In this document: positions 15,156 through 23,346 of the stretch, piece after piece
Layout: every line of letters begins with the position of its first letter
How positions within the stretch are numbered: the stretch's first letter is position 1
Assembly: GCA_018268465.1 (NCBI GenBank)
Contig: JAFDWN010000039.1
Coordinates: 1-64,000, forward strand
Origin: Actinomycetota bacterium
GTDB taxonomy: Bacteria > Actinomycetota > Actinomycetes > Mycobacteriales > Mycobacteriaceae
Length of the DNA: 64,000 nucleotides
Reading direction: 5' to 3'
Notes under the pieces: generated by a model
Seen by the model: only the letters and a program-made list of their open reading frames with translations
Database searches by the model: none
Told to the model about the DNA's origin: nothing
Position numbers and translations under genes: made by a program

Positions 15156-16190
15156 TTAGAGAGTTTGCAGCATCCGGAAGGCGTTGGTCTTCAGGTTCTG
15201 AGCGGTGCTGCCGCCGGTGACTGCGCGCAGGGCCCGTACCGACTGCGGATCTCCTGCGGCGCGGATCTTGCTGTAGTGGTCGACGTACTCGGTGACCGCG
15301 TTGTAGGCCGCCCACCGGGTGCCGGCGATCGGGGCGACGGTGGGGCTGGACACCCACAGTTTGACGATCGCGTTGGCGGTGTCGCGACGGTTGCGGGCCG
15401 TGGTCTTGGACTCGGCTCCGTCGACGTCGACGAGCTCGCCGACGAAGTGACGCATCTGGTCGAGGTCCATGGGGGCGGCGTAGAGGGCGGCTGCTTCCTG
15501 TTCGAATGCCTCGACGTAGCGCCAGCTCAACTTGAGTGCTCGTCGGGCCTCCTGCAAGGCGACGGCGGCCCCGCCGGTGTGGCTGATGCCGAAGCTGGCC
15601 GCCGCGCGTGCGATGGCCGCGCTTTGGGTGTTGGCGCATACGATGCGCACCGGCGTCACCAGGAAGCGGAACTTGCTGGACCCGTCGTGAGAGTTCAGCG
15701 CGGCCAGGTAGAAGTCGGTGCGGTCCTTGGTGCCGTCGATTCCGTCGAACACCATGGATTCGGGCAGCTTCATGGTCACGAACGTTTCGCGCCCGCCGCG
15801 TAGCGCCCCGGCGGTCTCGTAGACCGCACCGCTTTCTCCGGTGAGCGCGTCGAGCAGGTCACACGATGCTTCGTTTTGCATCGGCTCGTACTTGTTGCCG
15901 ACCACGCCGAGCACGTCGAGGGCTCCGGTGATGGGGTTGGTGCGCACGGTGGCCCACTGGTCGGGCACTGCCAGCGGGGCGGGTGTGGTGACACCGGTTT
16001 CGCTGATCACCGGCTCCTGGGGGACAACTAGCGCCATTTTGCGGACGTTCCAGTTGGCCAGGTGGGCGGCGTGCAGAGCCTCGCGGGCGGTCATAGCGTG
16101 GCCGACCTGCTGGCCGAGTTGGTGCCAGGCGTCGGTACGCGAGTCGGCGAAGCTGACTTTGCCTGCGGTCTGATCGAGTTCGTGAGCCAT
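15156..16190 (-). CDS. DUF932 plasmid/phage-like protein, 344 aa
   Basis: The start MAHELDQTAGKVSFADSRTD at 16190 follows CGAAAGGAACCCACC. The order DAWHQLGQQV, WNVRKMAL, then ALDVLGVVGNKYEPMQN, GRETFVTMKLPES, FYLAALNSHDGSSKFRF and TPVRIVCANTQ matches the DUF932 family (phage/plasmid-like protein TIGR03299), full length. The family is common on plasmids and phages; its molecular role is not established. It has its own B2 leader and a strong terminator, so it is a single-gene unit. Before element 1 inserted, it was the gene following the PAPS-reductase-like gene. Confidence 0.9.
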   Translation of the reverse strand: MAHELDQTAGKVSFADSRTDAWHQLGQQVGHAMTAREALHAAHLANWNVRKMALVVPQEPVISETGVTTPAPLAVPDQWATVRTNPITGALDVLGVVGNKYEPMQNEASCDLLDALTGESGAVYETAGALRGGRETFVTMKLPESMVFDGIDGTKDRTDFYLAALNSHDGSSKFRFLVTPVRIVCANTQSAAIARAAASFGISHTGGAAVALQEARRALKLSWRYVEAFEQEAAALYAAPMDLDQMRHFVGELVDVDGAESKTTARNRRDTANAIVKLWVSSPTVAPIAGTRWAAYNAVTEYVDHYSKIRAAGDPQSVRALRAVTGGSTAQNLKTNAFRMLQTL

Positions 16191-16236
16191 GGTGGGTTCC
16201 TTTCGGGAGGTGAGTGGGCGGTGGCCGCCCGTTCTT

Positions 16237-16491
16237 TTTGCCTTCTGGCACTGGAGATTTGGGCCGGTAGAGGGCCGTGGAGTGCAAAGGTCCGGGCGGG
16301 GCAGGTCCCGGGTGAGCGCAGCGAACGTTTGTGGGGGAGCTGCCCCGAGCCTGTGGGCCCGCAGCGCAGCGGAGGCCGTGGCCTTGCGCGGAGCGGACCG
16401 CCGGCCACAATCGGAGGGCCAGAAAGGCAAAATTCGGTGGGTCGGCGGGCCCGCAGGGGCCGGCGAATCAGCTGCAGCGCCGCCAGGCGCT
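16237..16491 (-). promoter_or_regulatory. Family B leader, copy B2 (DUF932 gene)
   Basis: The outer stem is 16237-16249 with 16418-16431 (one bulged A). The inner stem CGGGGCAGGTCCC pairs with GGGAGCTGCCCCG with a central mismatch, a sequence unlike B0 or B1 but in the same place. Hairpin AGCGCC-tggc-GGCGCT is at 16476-16491. The core is nearly identical to B3 at 42.3 kb. Confidence 0.7.
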
Positions 16492-16719
16492 TCCATTCTG
16501 GGTATGCACCACGCCGGTAGCCTGGGTTGATGTCGTCGTGTGAGAGTGCGCTGGTCGATGCGTTGACGCGGCCGATCCAGGGTCCGGTGTCGGAGCCGGT
16601 GCTGACCTGGGTGGTCACCGGCGCGTGGCCGCGCCCGGCGATCCCGTTCGACACCGCCTATGCGCAGCCGGCCTGGTCGGACCCGCTGGGGCTGTAGCTG
16701 GCGTGCCCCGTGCCGGGTG
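16492..16719. other. Gap between leader B2 and the PAPS-reductase 3' half
   Basis: Two opposed short frames with good codon usage occupy this gap. A plus-strand frame at 16530-16697 (55 codons, MSSCESALVDALTRP to SDPLGL) has no clear ribosome binding site. A minus-strand frame from 16654 (MSNGIAGRGHAPVTTQ) runs into the non-coding leader. I cannot decide between them; at most one is real. Confidence 0.3.
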
Positions 16720-17247
16720 TCAGAACAGTGCGACATCGCTGGCCACCTCGGCGAACCAGCGCTCGAAGTGGGGTCTGGCCTTGTCCGCAACGACGGCCGG
16801 GCAGGCGACATAGAACCGCTCTGCCCATGGCGGCGTCTCACCGCGGCGCAGCGCGATGCTGCGCGCGATGCCGTCGTTGCCGGTGTGCAACTGCCCGGGC
16901 AGGCCCAGTAGTGCGGCTGCCATCTCGGCGCGAGATCCACGATCGAGCAGACGCACTGACCGGGCGATGACCGGCCTGGTTCCCGTCCCGCGAACCTTGG
17001 CCACCCGGCGCACTTCGTAGATCGCGTGCTCGGTGTCGTCGAGGCGGCGGTGGAACAGGTCAAGGACACCGGTCAGACCAGCAGCAGCGACATCATCGTA
17101 GAGGCGGCCAGTCGGGCGCAGGGTCTGCTTGTCGTTGATACAGACCGCGACGTGTTCGATGAACAGGGCCAGCGCTCCGGCCGCGGGATCAGCGGCGTAA
17201 CGCTGCAGCGTCGACTGCACGCCTCGTGCCGAACTGATCGCGAAAGG
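16720..17247 (-). pseudogene. 3' half of a split PAPS-reductase-like gene
   Basis: The frame extends upstream of the first start codon to the element 1 junction, where it begins PFAISSARGVQSTLQRY. The 5' half at 41.6-42.3 kb ends in KSACSYC. Joined, they give the CxxCPF-like motif expected of plasmid and phage phosphoadenosine-phosphosulfate-reductase-like proteins, in a protein of about 403 residues. The remaining C-terminal part is helical (DPAAGALALFIEHVAV, HAIYEVRRVAKVRG). It is severed from its promoter, so probably not expressed in its native form. Confidence 0.85.
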
Positions 17248-17251
17248 GCAA

Positions 17252-17584
17252 GTTATTGCGAATAAGTGTTACTGCGACGTTCCGGCTTGGTCGTGCTCCG
17301 TCGATGTGTAGAAGTTAAGTGTGGAGATCTGAGTAGCATGCGTCCGAGATGCCGACGCGTTGCACCTTCCCTTTCGCGCCCGGGGGTGTTGGGCGTCTCT
17401 CTGGATGATGACCACGGGGTAGTTGATCGTCATTGAAGGTGCCGATGTGAGGCGCTGGATTTCTGCGGAGTTGCTGGTGTTGGTGTGCACCGTCAGGGTG
17501 AAGACGTACTGATGGGTCGCGCGGCACCCCGCTGAAGTCTTGGCGGGCTCGCAGGGTGCCGCGCTGTAGTGCACGGAGGCACTC
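17252..17584. other. Left end of element 1, no clear gene
   Basis: About 330 bp between the junction and the transposon gene. A minus-strand frame of 105 codons at 17269-17586 (MSASVHYSAAPCEPAKTSAG onward) has good codon usage in its first half only, lacks a recognisable domain, and its start overlaps the start of the divergent gene. I regard it as doubtful. Confidence 0.3.
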
Positions 17585-18184
17585 ATGGTGACGGTAGAGG
17601 CTGATCTTGTTCACGTCGAGTCCAGGCTGGCTGCCGGCCAGATCGACTGCCCATCCTGCCCTGACGGCGTGCTCGGTGGGTGGGGTTTCGCCCGTGTTCG
17701 CCGCATCCACGGCGTCACCGGCCCGGTGCGTCCACGACGGGCGCGATGCCGCTCGTGTCTGGTCACCCACGTACTACTCCCGGTGATAACCCTGCTGCGC
17801 AGAGGATATGCCGCACAGACCATTTGGAATGCGCTCGCGTTACGCGCCCACGGCTGGGGACATCGCCGCATCGCAGACAACCTGGGGCTGCCGGGAAGCA
17901 CCGTGCGGGGCTGGCTGCGCCGAACTCGCGGGCGCCTGGAGGCGGTCCGAGCGTGGTTCCTCCAGGTCGCAGTCCACAGCGGAATCGACGTGGCCATCCC
18001 CGATGGGTCCGGCTGCGGGTGGGGTGACCTGGTGACCGCCATCGCCACCACCGCTGCGGCGATCAGTACGCGGTTCGGCCCGGCGGGGGTGCTGGGCGCG
18101 GTGACGCCACCTTTGGCGATGGTGGCGGTCAGCAGCGGCCGGCTGCTGGCGCCGGGTTGGCCCGCCGCCGCACGGCGGAGGTGA
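17585..18184 (+). CDS. DUF6431-like zinc/HTH transposon protein, 199 aa
   Basis: An N-terminal zinc-finger-like part (DCPSCPDGVLGGWGFARVRR, RCRSC) is followed by a helix-turn-helix (RGYAAQTIWNALALRA, GHRRIADNLGLPGSTVRGWL) and a small C-terminal region ending in an Arg-rich tail. This pattern is that of actinobacterial proteins encoded first in DDE/AAA transposons, often labelled DUF6431; the label is from memory of the pattern. It appears intact. It probably binds transposon ends or regulates the set. Confidence 0.7.
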   Translation: MVTVEADLVHVESRLAAGQIDCPSCPDGVLGGWGFARVRRIHGVTGPVRPRRARCRSCLVTHVLLPVITLLRRGYAAQTIWNALALRAHGWGHRRIADNLGLPGSTVRGWLRRTRGRLEAVRAWFLQVAVHSGIDVAIPDGSGCGWGDLVTAIATTAAAISTRFGPAGVLGAVTPPLAMVAVSSGRLLAPGWPAAARRR

Positions 18185-18296
18185 GCAACACCAGTTGCCC
18201 CTGACGCGAGGCCCACTTGTTCGGTGATCCTCGCCAAGGCACCTGCCCGGCACTGGTTTCGGGCCGGGCCGTCAACGGTGTGAGGAGAACATTGCG

Positions 18297-19774
18297 GTGT
18301 CGTTGGAAGACCACAAACGTCGGGAACGAGCCCAAGCGATCGGGCTGTTTCGGTATCAGCTGATCTGCCCCGCCCTGGAGGTAGGACTATCGACCAAGCA
18401 GCGCGGCAAACTGGTCCGCGAGATTGCCGAGCGCCGGCATATCGATCCGTTCGGCACCCAGGTGCAGATCGCACGACCGACGCTGGACCGCTGGATCCGC
18501 CGCTACCGCGCCGGCGGATTCGAAGCCCTGGTCCCGGAACCGCGGCTGTTGGGCACCCGCACCGACACCGCAGTGTTGGAGCTGGCGGTCTCCTTGAAAC
18601 GGGAGAACCCCTCGCGCACGGTGGCGCAGGTGGCGCGGATCCTGCGCACCGCGACGGGATGGGCGCCCTCGGAGTCGACGCTGCTGCGCCACTTCCATCG
18701 GTGTGAGGTGATGGGCCCGACCGCCGGGCACACCGGCGAGGTGTTCGGCCGCTTCGAAGCCGCCGACCCCAACGCACTGTGGGTCGGCGATGCGCTGCAC
18801 GGGCCGCGGGTCGGGGACCGCAAAACCTACCTGTTCGCCTTCCTCGACGACCACTCCCGGGTGGTGGTCGGGCACCGGTTCGGGTTCGCCGAAGACACCG
18901 TGCGCCTGGCCGCCGCCCTGAAACCGGCGTTGGCCGCCCGCGGCGTCCCCGCGTCGATCTATGTCGACAACGGCTCATGTTCGTCGATGGCTGGCTGCTG
19001 CGGGCGTGCGCGAAACTCGGTATCCGACTGGTCCATTCGACCCCGGGGCGGCCGCAGAGTCGCGGCAAAATCGAGAGGTTCTTCCGCACCGTGCGCGACT
19101 AGTTCCTCGTCGAGGTCACCGACACCCTAGTTCCTCGTCGAGGTCACCGACACCACCGCCGAAGACCTCACCGCCGCCGGGGTCGATCACCGTGCGGCGT
19201 TGTTGGAGCTCAACCGGCTGTTCATGGCGTGGGTCGAAACCGAATACCACCGCCGCACCCACTCCGAAACCGGACAAGCCCCGCTGACTCGGTCGGAGGA
19301 CGGCTGAAACCGACACGGCGGGCTACCGGCGCTGCCGACGGCTGCGGATCTGACCGAAGCGTTCCTGTGGTCGGAGTTTCGCACAGTGACCAAGACCGCC
19401 ACCGTCTCGCTGCATGCCAACACCTACCGGGCGATCCTGCCCTGGGCGGGCGCAAGGTCGGGCTGGTCTTCAGTCCGTTCGATCTGGAGACCATCGAGGT
19501 CCGCTACCGGGACCAAAGTTTCGGGGCGGCGATCGCGCACACCATCACCCGCCACGCCCACCCGAAAGCCCGACCCGAAACCCGAGACCACACACCGGCG
19601 GCCACCGGCATCGACTACCTCGCGTTGACCGCCGCCGCCCACCACGAGCAGCTGCGCCACGATGAACGCATCGGCTACCACGCCCTCTACGGCACCGACA
19701 CCGACCAGATTCCTGGCCAGCTGTCGCTCACCGACCTCGGCAATGCTGACCGTGATGATGAGGTGCCAGCATGA
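18297..19774 (+). pseudogene. Mu/IS481-like DDE transposase, multiply disrupted
   Basis: GTG start (MSLEDHKRRERAQAIG), then HTH (PTLDRWIRRYRAGGFEAL) and the catalytic domain (DALHGPRVGDRKTYLFAFLDDHSR with the first Asp; YVDNGS with the second). The frame shifts near 18975, continuing as MFVDGWLLRACAKLG then GRPQSRGKIERFF (the Glu). A CAG-to-TAG-like nonsense codon sits at 19100-19102, a 28-bp tandem duplication follows, and another shift lies near 19310-19440. The C-terminal part (GLVFSPFDLETIEVRYRD) is back in the frame ending at 19774. It cannot give a functional transposase. Confidence 0.85.
19099..19154 (+). repeat. 28-bp tandem duplication in the transposase
   Basis: Two adjacent identical 28-bp copies (19099-19126 and 19127-19154). 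Each begins CTAG, so each carries a TAG. The duplication adds one base beyond a multiple of three and shifts the frame. Confidence 0.9.
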
Positions 19775-20586
19775 GTATTGAACGACTGCAATCACATTGG
19801 GGCTTCACGCGGATGCCCTTCGGGCGAAATCTGGCGCCGTCGATGCTGCACCGCCACCCCGGTCACAGTGAAGCCATCGCCCGGATCGGCTGGTGTGTCA
19901 ATCAGTGCGCCATCGGGGTCATCACCGGCGAAGTCGGTGCCGGCAAAACCGTGGCCATCCGCGCCGCCGCGACCGCCCTGGACCCGGCCCGGCACGTCAT
20001 CATCTACCTGGCCAACCCCACCATCGGAGTCCGCGGCATGCTCACCCACATCGTCGCCGCCCTCGGGCACACCCCGGTCTTTCACACCGCCCGCCTCGCA
20101 CCTCAGGCCGCCGACGCCTTGGCCGCCGAGCATTCCGAACGGGGTCGCAACCCGGTGCTGGTCGTCGATGAGGCGCACCTGCTCGACAATCATCAACTCG
20201 AAGCGATCCGGCTTCTGACCAACCACGATATGGATTCCGGGTCACCGTTCGCGGTGGTGCTGGTCGGCCAACCCACCCTGCGGCACCGGCTGCGCCTCGG
20301 TGTCCTGGCCGCCCTGGATCAGCGCATCGCGGTGCGATACACCCTGCCCGGGATGAGTTCAGCGGACACTGCTGACTACATCAGCCATCACACCAAGATC
20401 GCCGGCCGCTCCGACACCCTGTTCGCCGACGACGCCGTCACGTTGATCCACAACGCCTCCCGCGGGCACCCCAGGGCGGTCAACAACCTCGCCCTACACG
20501 CCTTGACCGCTGCGTTCGCGGCCGGTCATTCCATCGTCGGAGAGAAAGCCGCACGCATCGCGATCAGCGAAACAGCCTCAGACTGA
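19771..20586 (+). CDS. ExeA-like AAA ATPase, transposition helper, 271 aa
   Basis: Walker A is GEVGAGKT (residues about 51-58), Walker B is NPVLVVDEAH (near 130) and sensor-1 is VLVGQP; the lid region (GHPRAVNNLALHAL) is typical of the ExeA/TniB class. Such ATPases load or activate the DDE transposase at the target DNA. The start overlaps the transposase end by 4 bp (ATGA). It looks intact although its partner is broken. Confidence 0.85.
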   Translation: MSIERLQSHWGFTRMPFGRNLAPSMLHRHPGHSEAIARIGWCVNQCAIGVITGEVGAGKTVAIRAAATALDPARHVIIYLANPTIGVRGMLTHIVAALGHTPVFHTARLAPQAADALAAEHSERGRNPVLVVDEAHLLDNHQLEAIRLLTNHDMDSGSPFAVVLVGQPTLRHRLRLGVLAALDQRIAVRYTLPGMSSADTADYISHHTKIAGRSDTLFADDAVTLIHNASRGHPRAVNNLALHALTAAFAAGHSIVGEKAARIAISETASD

Positions 20587-20744
20587 ACGACACTCCCACC
20601 ACCACGACCACCACTGCATCACCTCGACGACGATCCCGTCACCGAGACCACCACGGCCTCGCTCGCCACACCGAGCGGGGCCGTTCTCGTCACTACATCA
20701 TCACCACCATCGATGACGCCGACATGGTCACCGTCAAAGACGCG

Positions 20745-21280
20745 CAACAGGGGGCTGCCCAGCCCGGTCTTGCGGGTGTCTCGGTTGCACCCAGCCCACT
20801 GGGCGTGGGTGGCGTGGAGGGTGTGGCCACGTAGTCCGCGGCGATGTCACGGGTCCATAAGTGCAAGTGCGGCTCGACGATTCGGAGGTTTCTCGGCAGC
20901 CCAGCGCCCGGCGATGGGGATGATGGCGAATCCGCCACGCAGGGAACCAGGCCCGATAGTGGTGACGCTGCGCCACCGCAGTGCCCGGTTACCCACCCGG
21001 GCGGCGTGAAGTCAAGTATTTCTTTGCGTGGCCCGCGCTGGCGTTGCGGGCCGCCGACTCGCGCAGGACGCCGTCATGTGCCAACACCCGGGACAGCTTG
21101 AATGGCCCGGTTCGGCGGGCTTCGCTGCCGTAGAAGTCCGCGAGGAAGGGCACCACGTCATCGGTGAGATCCGTCAGGGTGGCGGTACCGCCACACAGCG
21201 GTAGGTCGCCCAGTGCCGCGGCAACCTGGCTGCCGCTGCCGCTGGGGTGTTCGGAGATGTCCCAGGACCTCGAGGTGTCT
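20745..21280 (-). pseudogene. Decayed fragment of a TnpB-like recombinase
   Basis: The minus strand carries segments matching the intact recombinase at 38348-40561 in order: ISEHPSGSGSQVAAALGDL, GTATLTDLTDDVVPFLADFY, FKLSRVLAHDGVLR, then in another frame AGLPRNLRIVEPHLHLWTRD. It covers roughly residues 115-310 of the 737-residue homologue and has several frameshifts. DNA identity is high enough to read by eye. It is a relic of an earlier related element at the same locus. Confidence 0.85.
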
Positions 21281-21482
21281 TGAACGGGTCGCGTCGGTGG
21301 CCTCTGCTTGAGTGCCTGCGGTCGTTTCGGCCCCGTCGTCGCGGCGGTGATTGTAAAGACAACCCACACGGATCGCTTTACCGGCTGGGGCATTGATCAT
21401 CATCGTGGGTCTGTCCCGGGGGACGGCGGTGGCCGAGCCCTTGACAACGCCTCCCGTGACCGTTTGACTACTGTTACAACGC

Positions 21483-21507
21483 GGAAGATAACTTCCATGA
21501 TACGGAA
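21483..21507 (+). promoter_or_regulatory. Palindromes upstream of hyi
   Basis: GGAAG-ATAA-CTTCC (21483-21496) overlaps TTCC-N7-GGAA (21493-21507), 55-79 bp before the hyi ATG. A TTCC-N7-GGAA motif also lies upstream of the iclR gene (26773-26787), so these are candidate sites for that regulator. Confidence 0.4.
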
Positions 21508-21561
21508 ACAATGAGTGATGCGACGCGGCGGCCGCTGGCTGTGAAGTGAAGGGACTGCGCT

Positions 21562-22389
21562 ATGCCCGAGATTGCCTACACTGTCAACTGCTCCATTCTG
21601 TTGACGGATATCCCCCTACTGGATAGGCCCCGTGCCGCCCGCGATGCAGGCTTCGACGCTGTGGAGTTCTGGTGGCCCTTCCCGAAGTCAACTCCCACCG
21701 ACCGTGAAATTGATGCCTTTATCCGTGCAATCAAAGATGCGGGTGTGCACCTGACAGGCCTGAACTTCGCAGCAGGCGACATGCCCGGCGGCGAGCGTGG
21801 CATCTTGTCGACGCCTACACGCACCACCGAGTTCCGCGATAACGTCGACATCGCTGTCGGCATCGCAAAGGCTCTAGGTACCAAAGCGTTTAACGCGCTC
21901 TACGGCAACCGCATTCAAGGGCTCAGCGCGCTGGATCAGGATGCGACGGCTATTAGCAACCTTGGATTCGCCGCCGAAGCGGCCGCGAGCATCGATGCCG
22001 TAGTGCTTGTTGAGCCCGTCAGCGGTGCACCCGCCTATCCTCTCAAGACTGCCGCGGAGGCGGTCGCGGTGATCGAGCGTGTGCACGCCGAGTGTGGTGT
22101 CAGCAACGTGCGGCTGCTCGCGGACCTGTATCACCTTCACGTGAACGGGGATGACGTGTCGGCAGCCATCGACGATTACGCCAGCCGGATCGGTCACGTC
22201 CAGATCGCTGACTCCCCCGGCCGTGGTGAGCCAGGAACTGGCGACCTTGAACTCGGCAACTTTCTGGACCAGCTCACCGGGCACGGGTACCGCGGCTACG
22301 TCGGTCTTGAGTACAAGTCAACGCGTGCCGACACTTTCGACTGGTTGGATCCCGCGTTGCGCGCCTCTGCCAGAGCGACGGCTCGCTAA
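21562..22389 (+). CDS. hyi: Hydroxypyruvate isomerase, 275 aa
   Basis: A TIM-barrel of the xylose-isomerase-like superfamily, full length for Hyi. It has an N-terminal FSLLF-type strand region (AYTVNCSILLTDIPLLDRP), AVEFWWPFP, LTGLNFAAGDMPGGERG, catalytic Glu in VLVEPVS, metal-ligand region DLYHLHV, QIADSPGRGEPGTG and a final Glu in YVGLEYK. It interconverts hydroxypyruvate and tartronate semialdehyde, feeding the glycerate pathway. It is first of a four-gene set hyi-glxR-gcl-glxK; the start follows GAAGGGAC. Context strengthens the call, since general sugar isomerases share the fold. Confidence 0.88.
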   Translation: MPEIAYTVNCSILLTDIPLLDRPRAARDAGFDAVEFWWPFPKSTPTDREIDAFIRAIKDAGVHLTGLNFAAGDMPGGERGILSTPTRTTEFRDNVDIAVGIAKALGTKAFNALYGNRIQGLSALDQDATAISNLGFAAEAAASIDAVVLVEPVSGAPAYPLKTAAEAVAVIERVHAECGVSNVRLLADLYHLHVNGDDVSAAIDDYASRIGHVQIADSPGRGEPGTGDLELGNFLDQLTGHGYRGYVGLEYKSTRADTFDWLDPALRASARATAR

Positions 22390-22427
22390 GAACCCCATCG
22401 GAAAACGTCAACGAGAAGGACTCATTC

Positions 22428-23318
22428 ATGAGCAACATCGCTTTTATCGGCCTGGGAATCATGGGTAGCCCCATGGCCGTCAACCTTGTGAAGGCCGGCC
22501 ACCAGGTCACAGGATTCAATCTCTCGCCGCATCGCACCGCGCCACTTGTCGAAGCCGGTGGCTCTGCCGCGGAATCTATCTCCCAGGCTGTTAAGGCCGC
22601 GGACATTATCGCTGTCATGGTTCCTGACTCCCCTGACGTCGAAGCCGTATTGACTGGCGAAGACGGGGTTTTCGAGGCCGCTCCCGGTGGCTCGCTCATC
22701 ATCGACTTCTCCAGCATTCGCCCTGATGTCACTTCCACCCTCGCTCAGGAGGCAAATCGGCGTGGCTTCCGGATCATCGACGCGCCGGTATCTGGTGGCG
22801 AAGTGGGCGCAATCAACGCGGCGCTATCGATCATGGTCGGTGCCCAGGCCGACGACTTTGAGTTGGCCAAGCCGATCCTGGAGGCGGTTGGCAAGACGAT
22901 TGTGCATGTGGGCCCCAACGGTGCCGGACAAACCGTCAAAGCTGCCAACCAGCTGATTGTCGGCGGCAATATCCAACTCCTCGCCGAAGCGATCGTGTTC
23001 CTTGAAGCGTACGGGGTGGACATGGCCGCCGCGATCAAAGTGCTCGGAGGTGGACTGGCGGGGTCTGCGGTGTTGAATCAGAAGGCTCAGATGATGCTCG
23101 ACCGGGAATTCAAGCCTGGTTTCCGCATCGATCTGCACCACAAGGATTTTGGCATCGTTACCGCGGCCGCGCGCGAAGCAGGCATCGTGGCCCCGCTGGG
23201 AGCTGTGGTCGCCCAGTTGATGGTATCGGCGCGGGAGAACGGCGACGGCGGCCTGGACCACTCCGCCCTATTGCGAGGCGTTGAGCGCTTGTCCGGCCGC
23301 AGCTCGGCTTTGAAATAA
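22428..23318 (+). CDS. glxR: Tartronate semialdehyde reductase, 296 aa
   Basis: A beta-hydroxyacid dehydrogenase. The Rossmann motif is [15 protein letters not shown] (residues 6-20), the substrate loop is [11 protein letters not shown], and the catalytic Lys is in [15 protein letters not shown] (near residue 170), with the C-terminal helical domain complete. It reduces tartronate semialdehyde to D-glycerate with NAD(P)H. It lies 38 bp after hyi and 28 bp before gcl, the order seen in glycerate-pathway operons, which separates it from 3-hydroxyisobutyrate dehydrogenase. Confidence 0.9.
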   Translation: MSNIAFIGLGIMGSPMAVNLVKAGHQVTGFNLSPHRTAPLVEAGGSAAESISQAVKAADIIAVMVPDSPDVEAVLTGEDGVFEAAPGGSLIIDFSSIRPDVTSTLAQEANRRGFRIIDAPVSGGEVGAINAALSIMVGAQADDFELAKPILEAVGKTIVHVGPNGAGQTVKAANQLIVGGNIQLLAEAIVFLEAYGVDMAAAIKVLGGGLAGSAVLNQKAQMMLDREFKPGFRIDLHHKDFGIVTAAAREAGIVAPLGAVVAQLMVSARENGDGGLDHSALLRGVERLSGRSSALK

Positions 23319-23346
23319 CTCACACCACAATTGGAAGAGAAGCGAC

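Larger units (their letters stand above)
17585..20586 (+). mobile_element. Decayed DUF6431/DDE/AAA transposon
   Basis: Three plus-strand genes in the order DUF6431-like HTH protein, Mu/IS481-like DDE transposase, ExeA-like AAA ATPase form a known actinobacterial transposon layout. The transposase has at least three lesions, so the unit is not autonomous. Terminal inverted repeats were not identified with confidence; gene limits are given. Confidence 0.75.

Noticed and set aside
15156..17069. 637-codon frame covering the DUF932 gene and beyond
   Set aside because: Only the part from 16190 is the DUF932 protein. The upstream part runs through leader B2 and the antisense-like gap and is low-complexity.
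17611..19089. 492-codon open frame on the minus strand
   Set aside because: Antisense to the DUF6431-like and transposase genes; Arg/Pro/Ser-rich with no domain.
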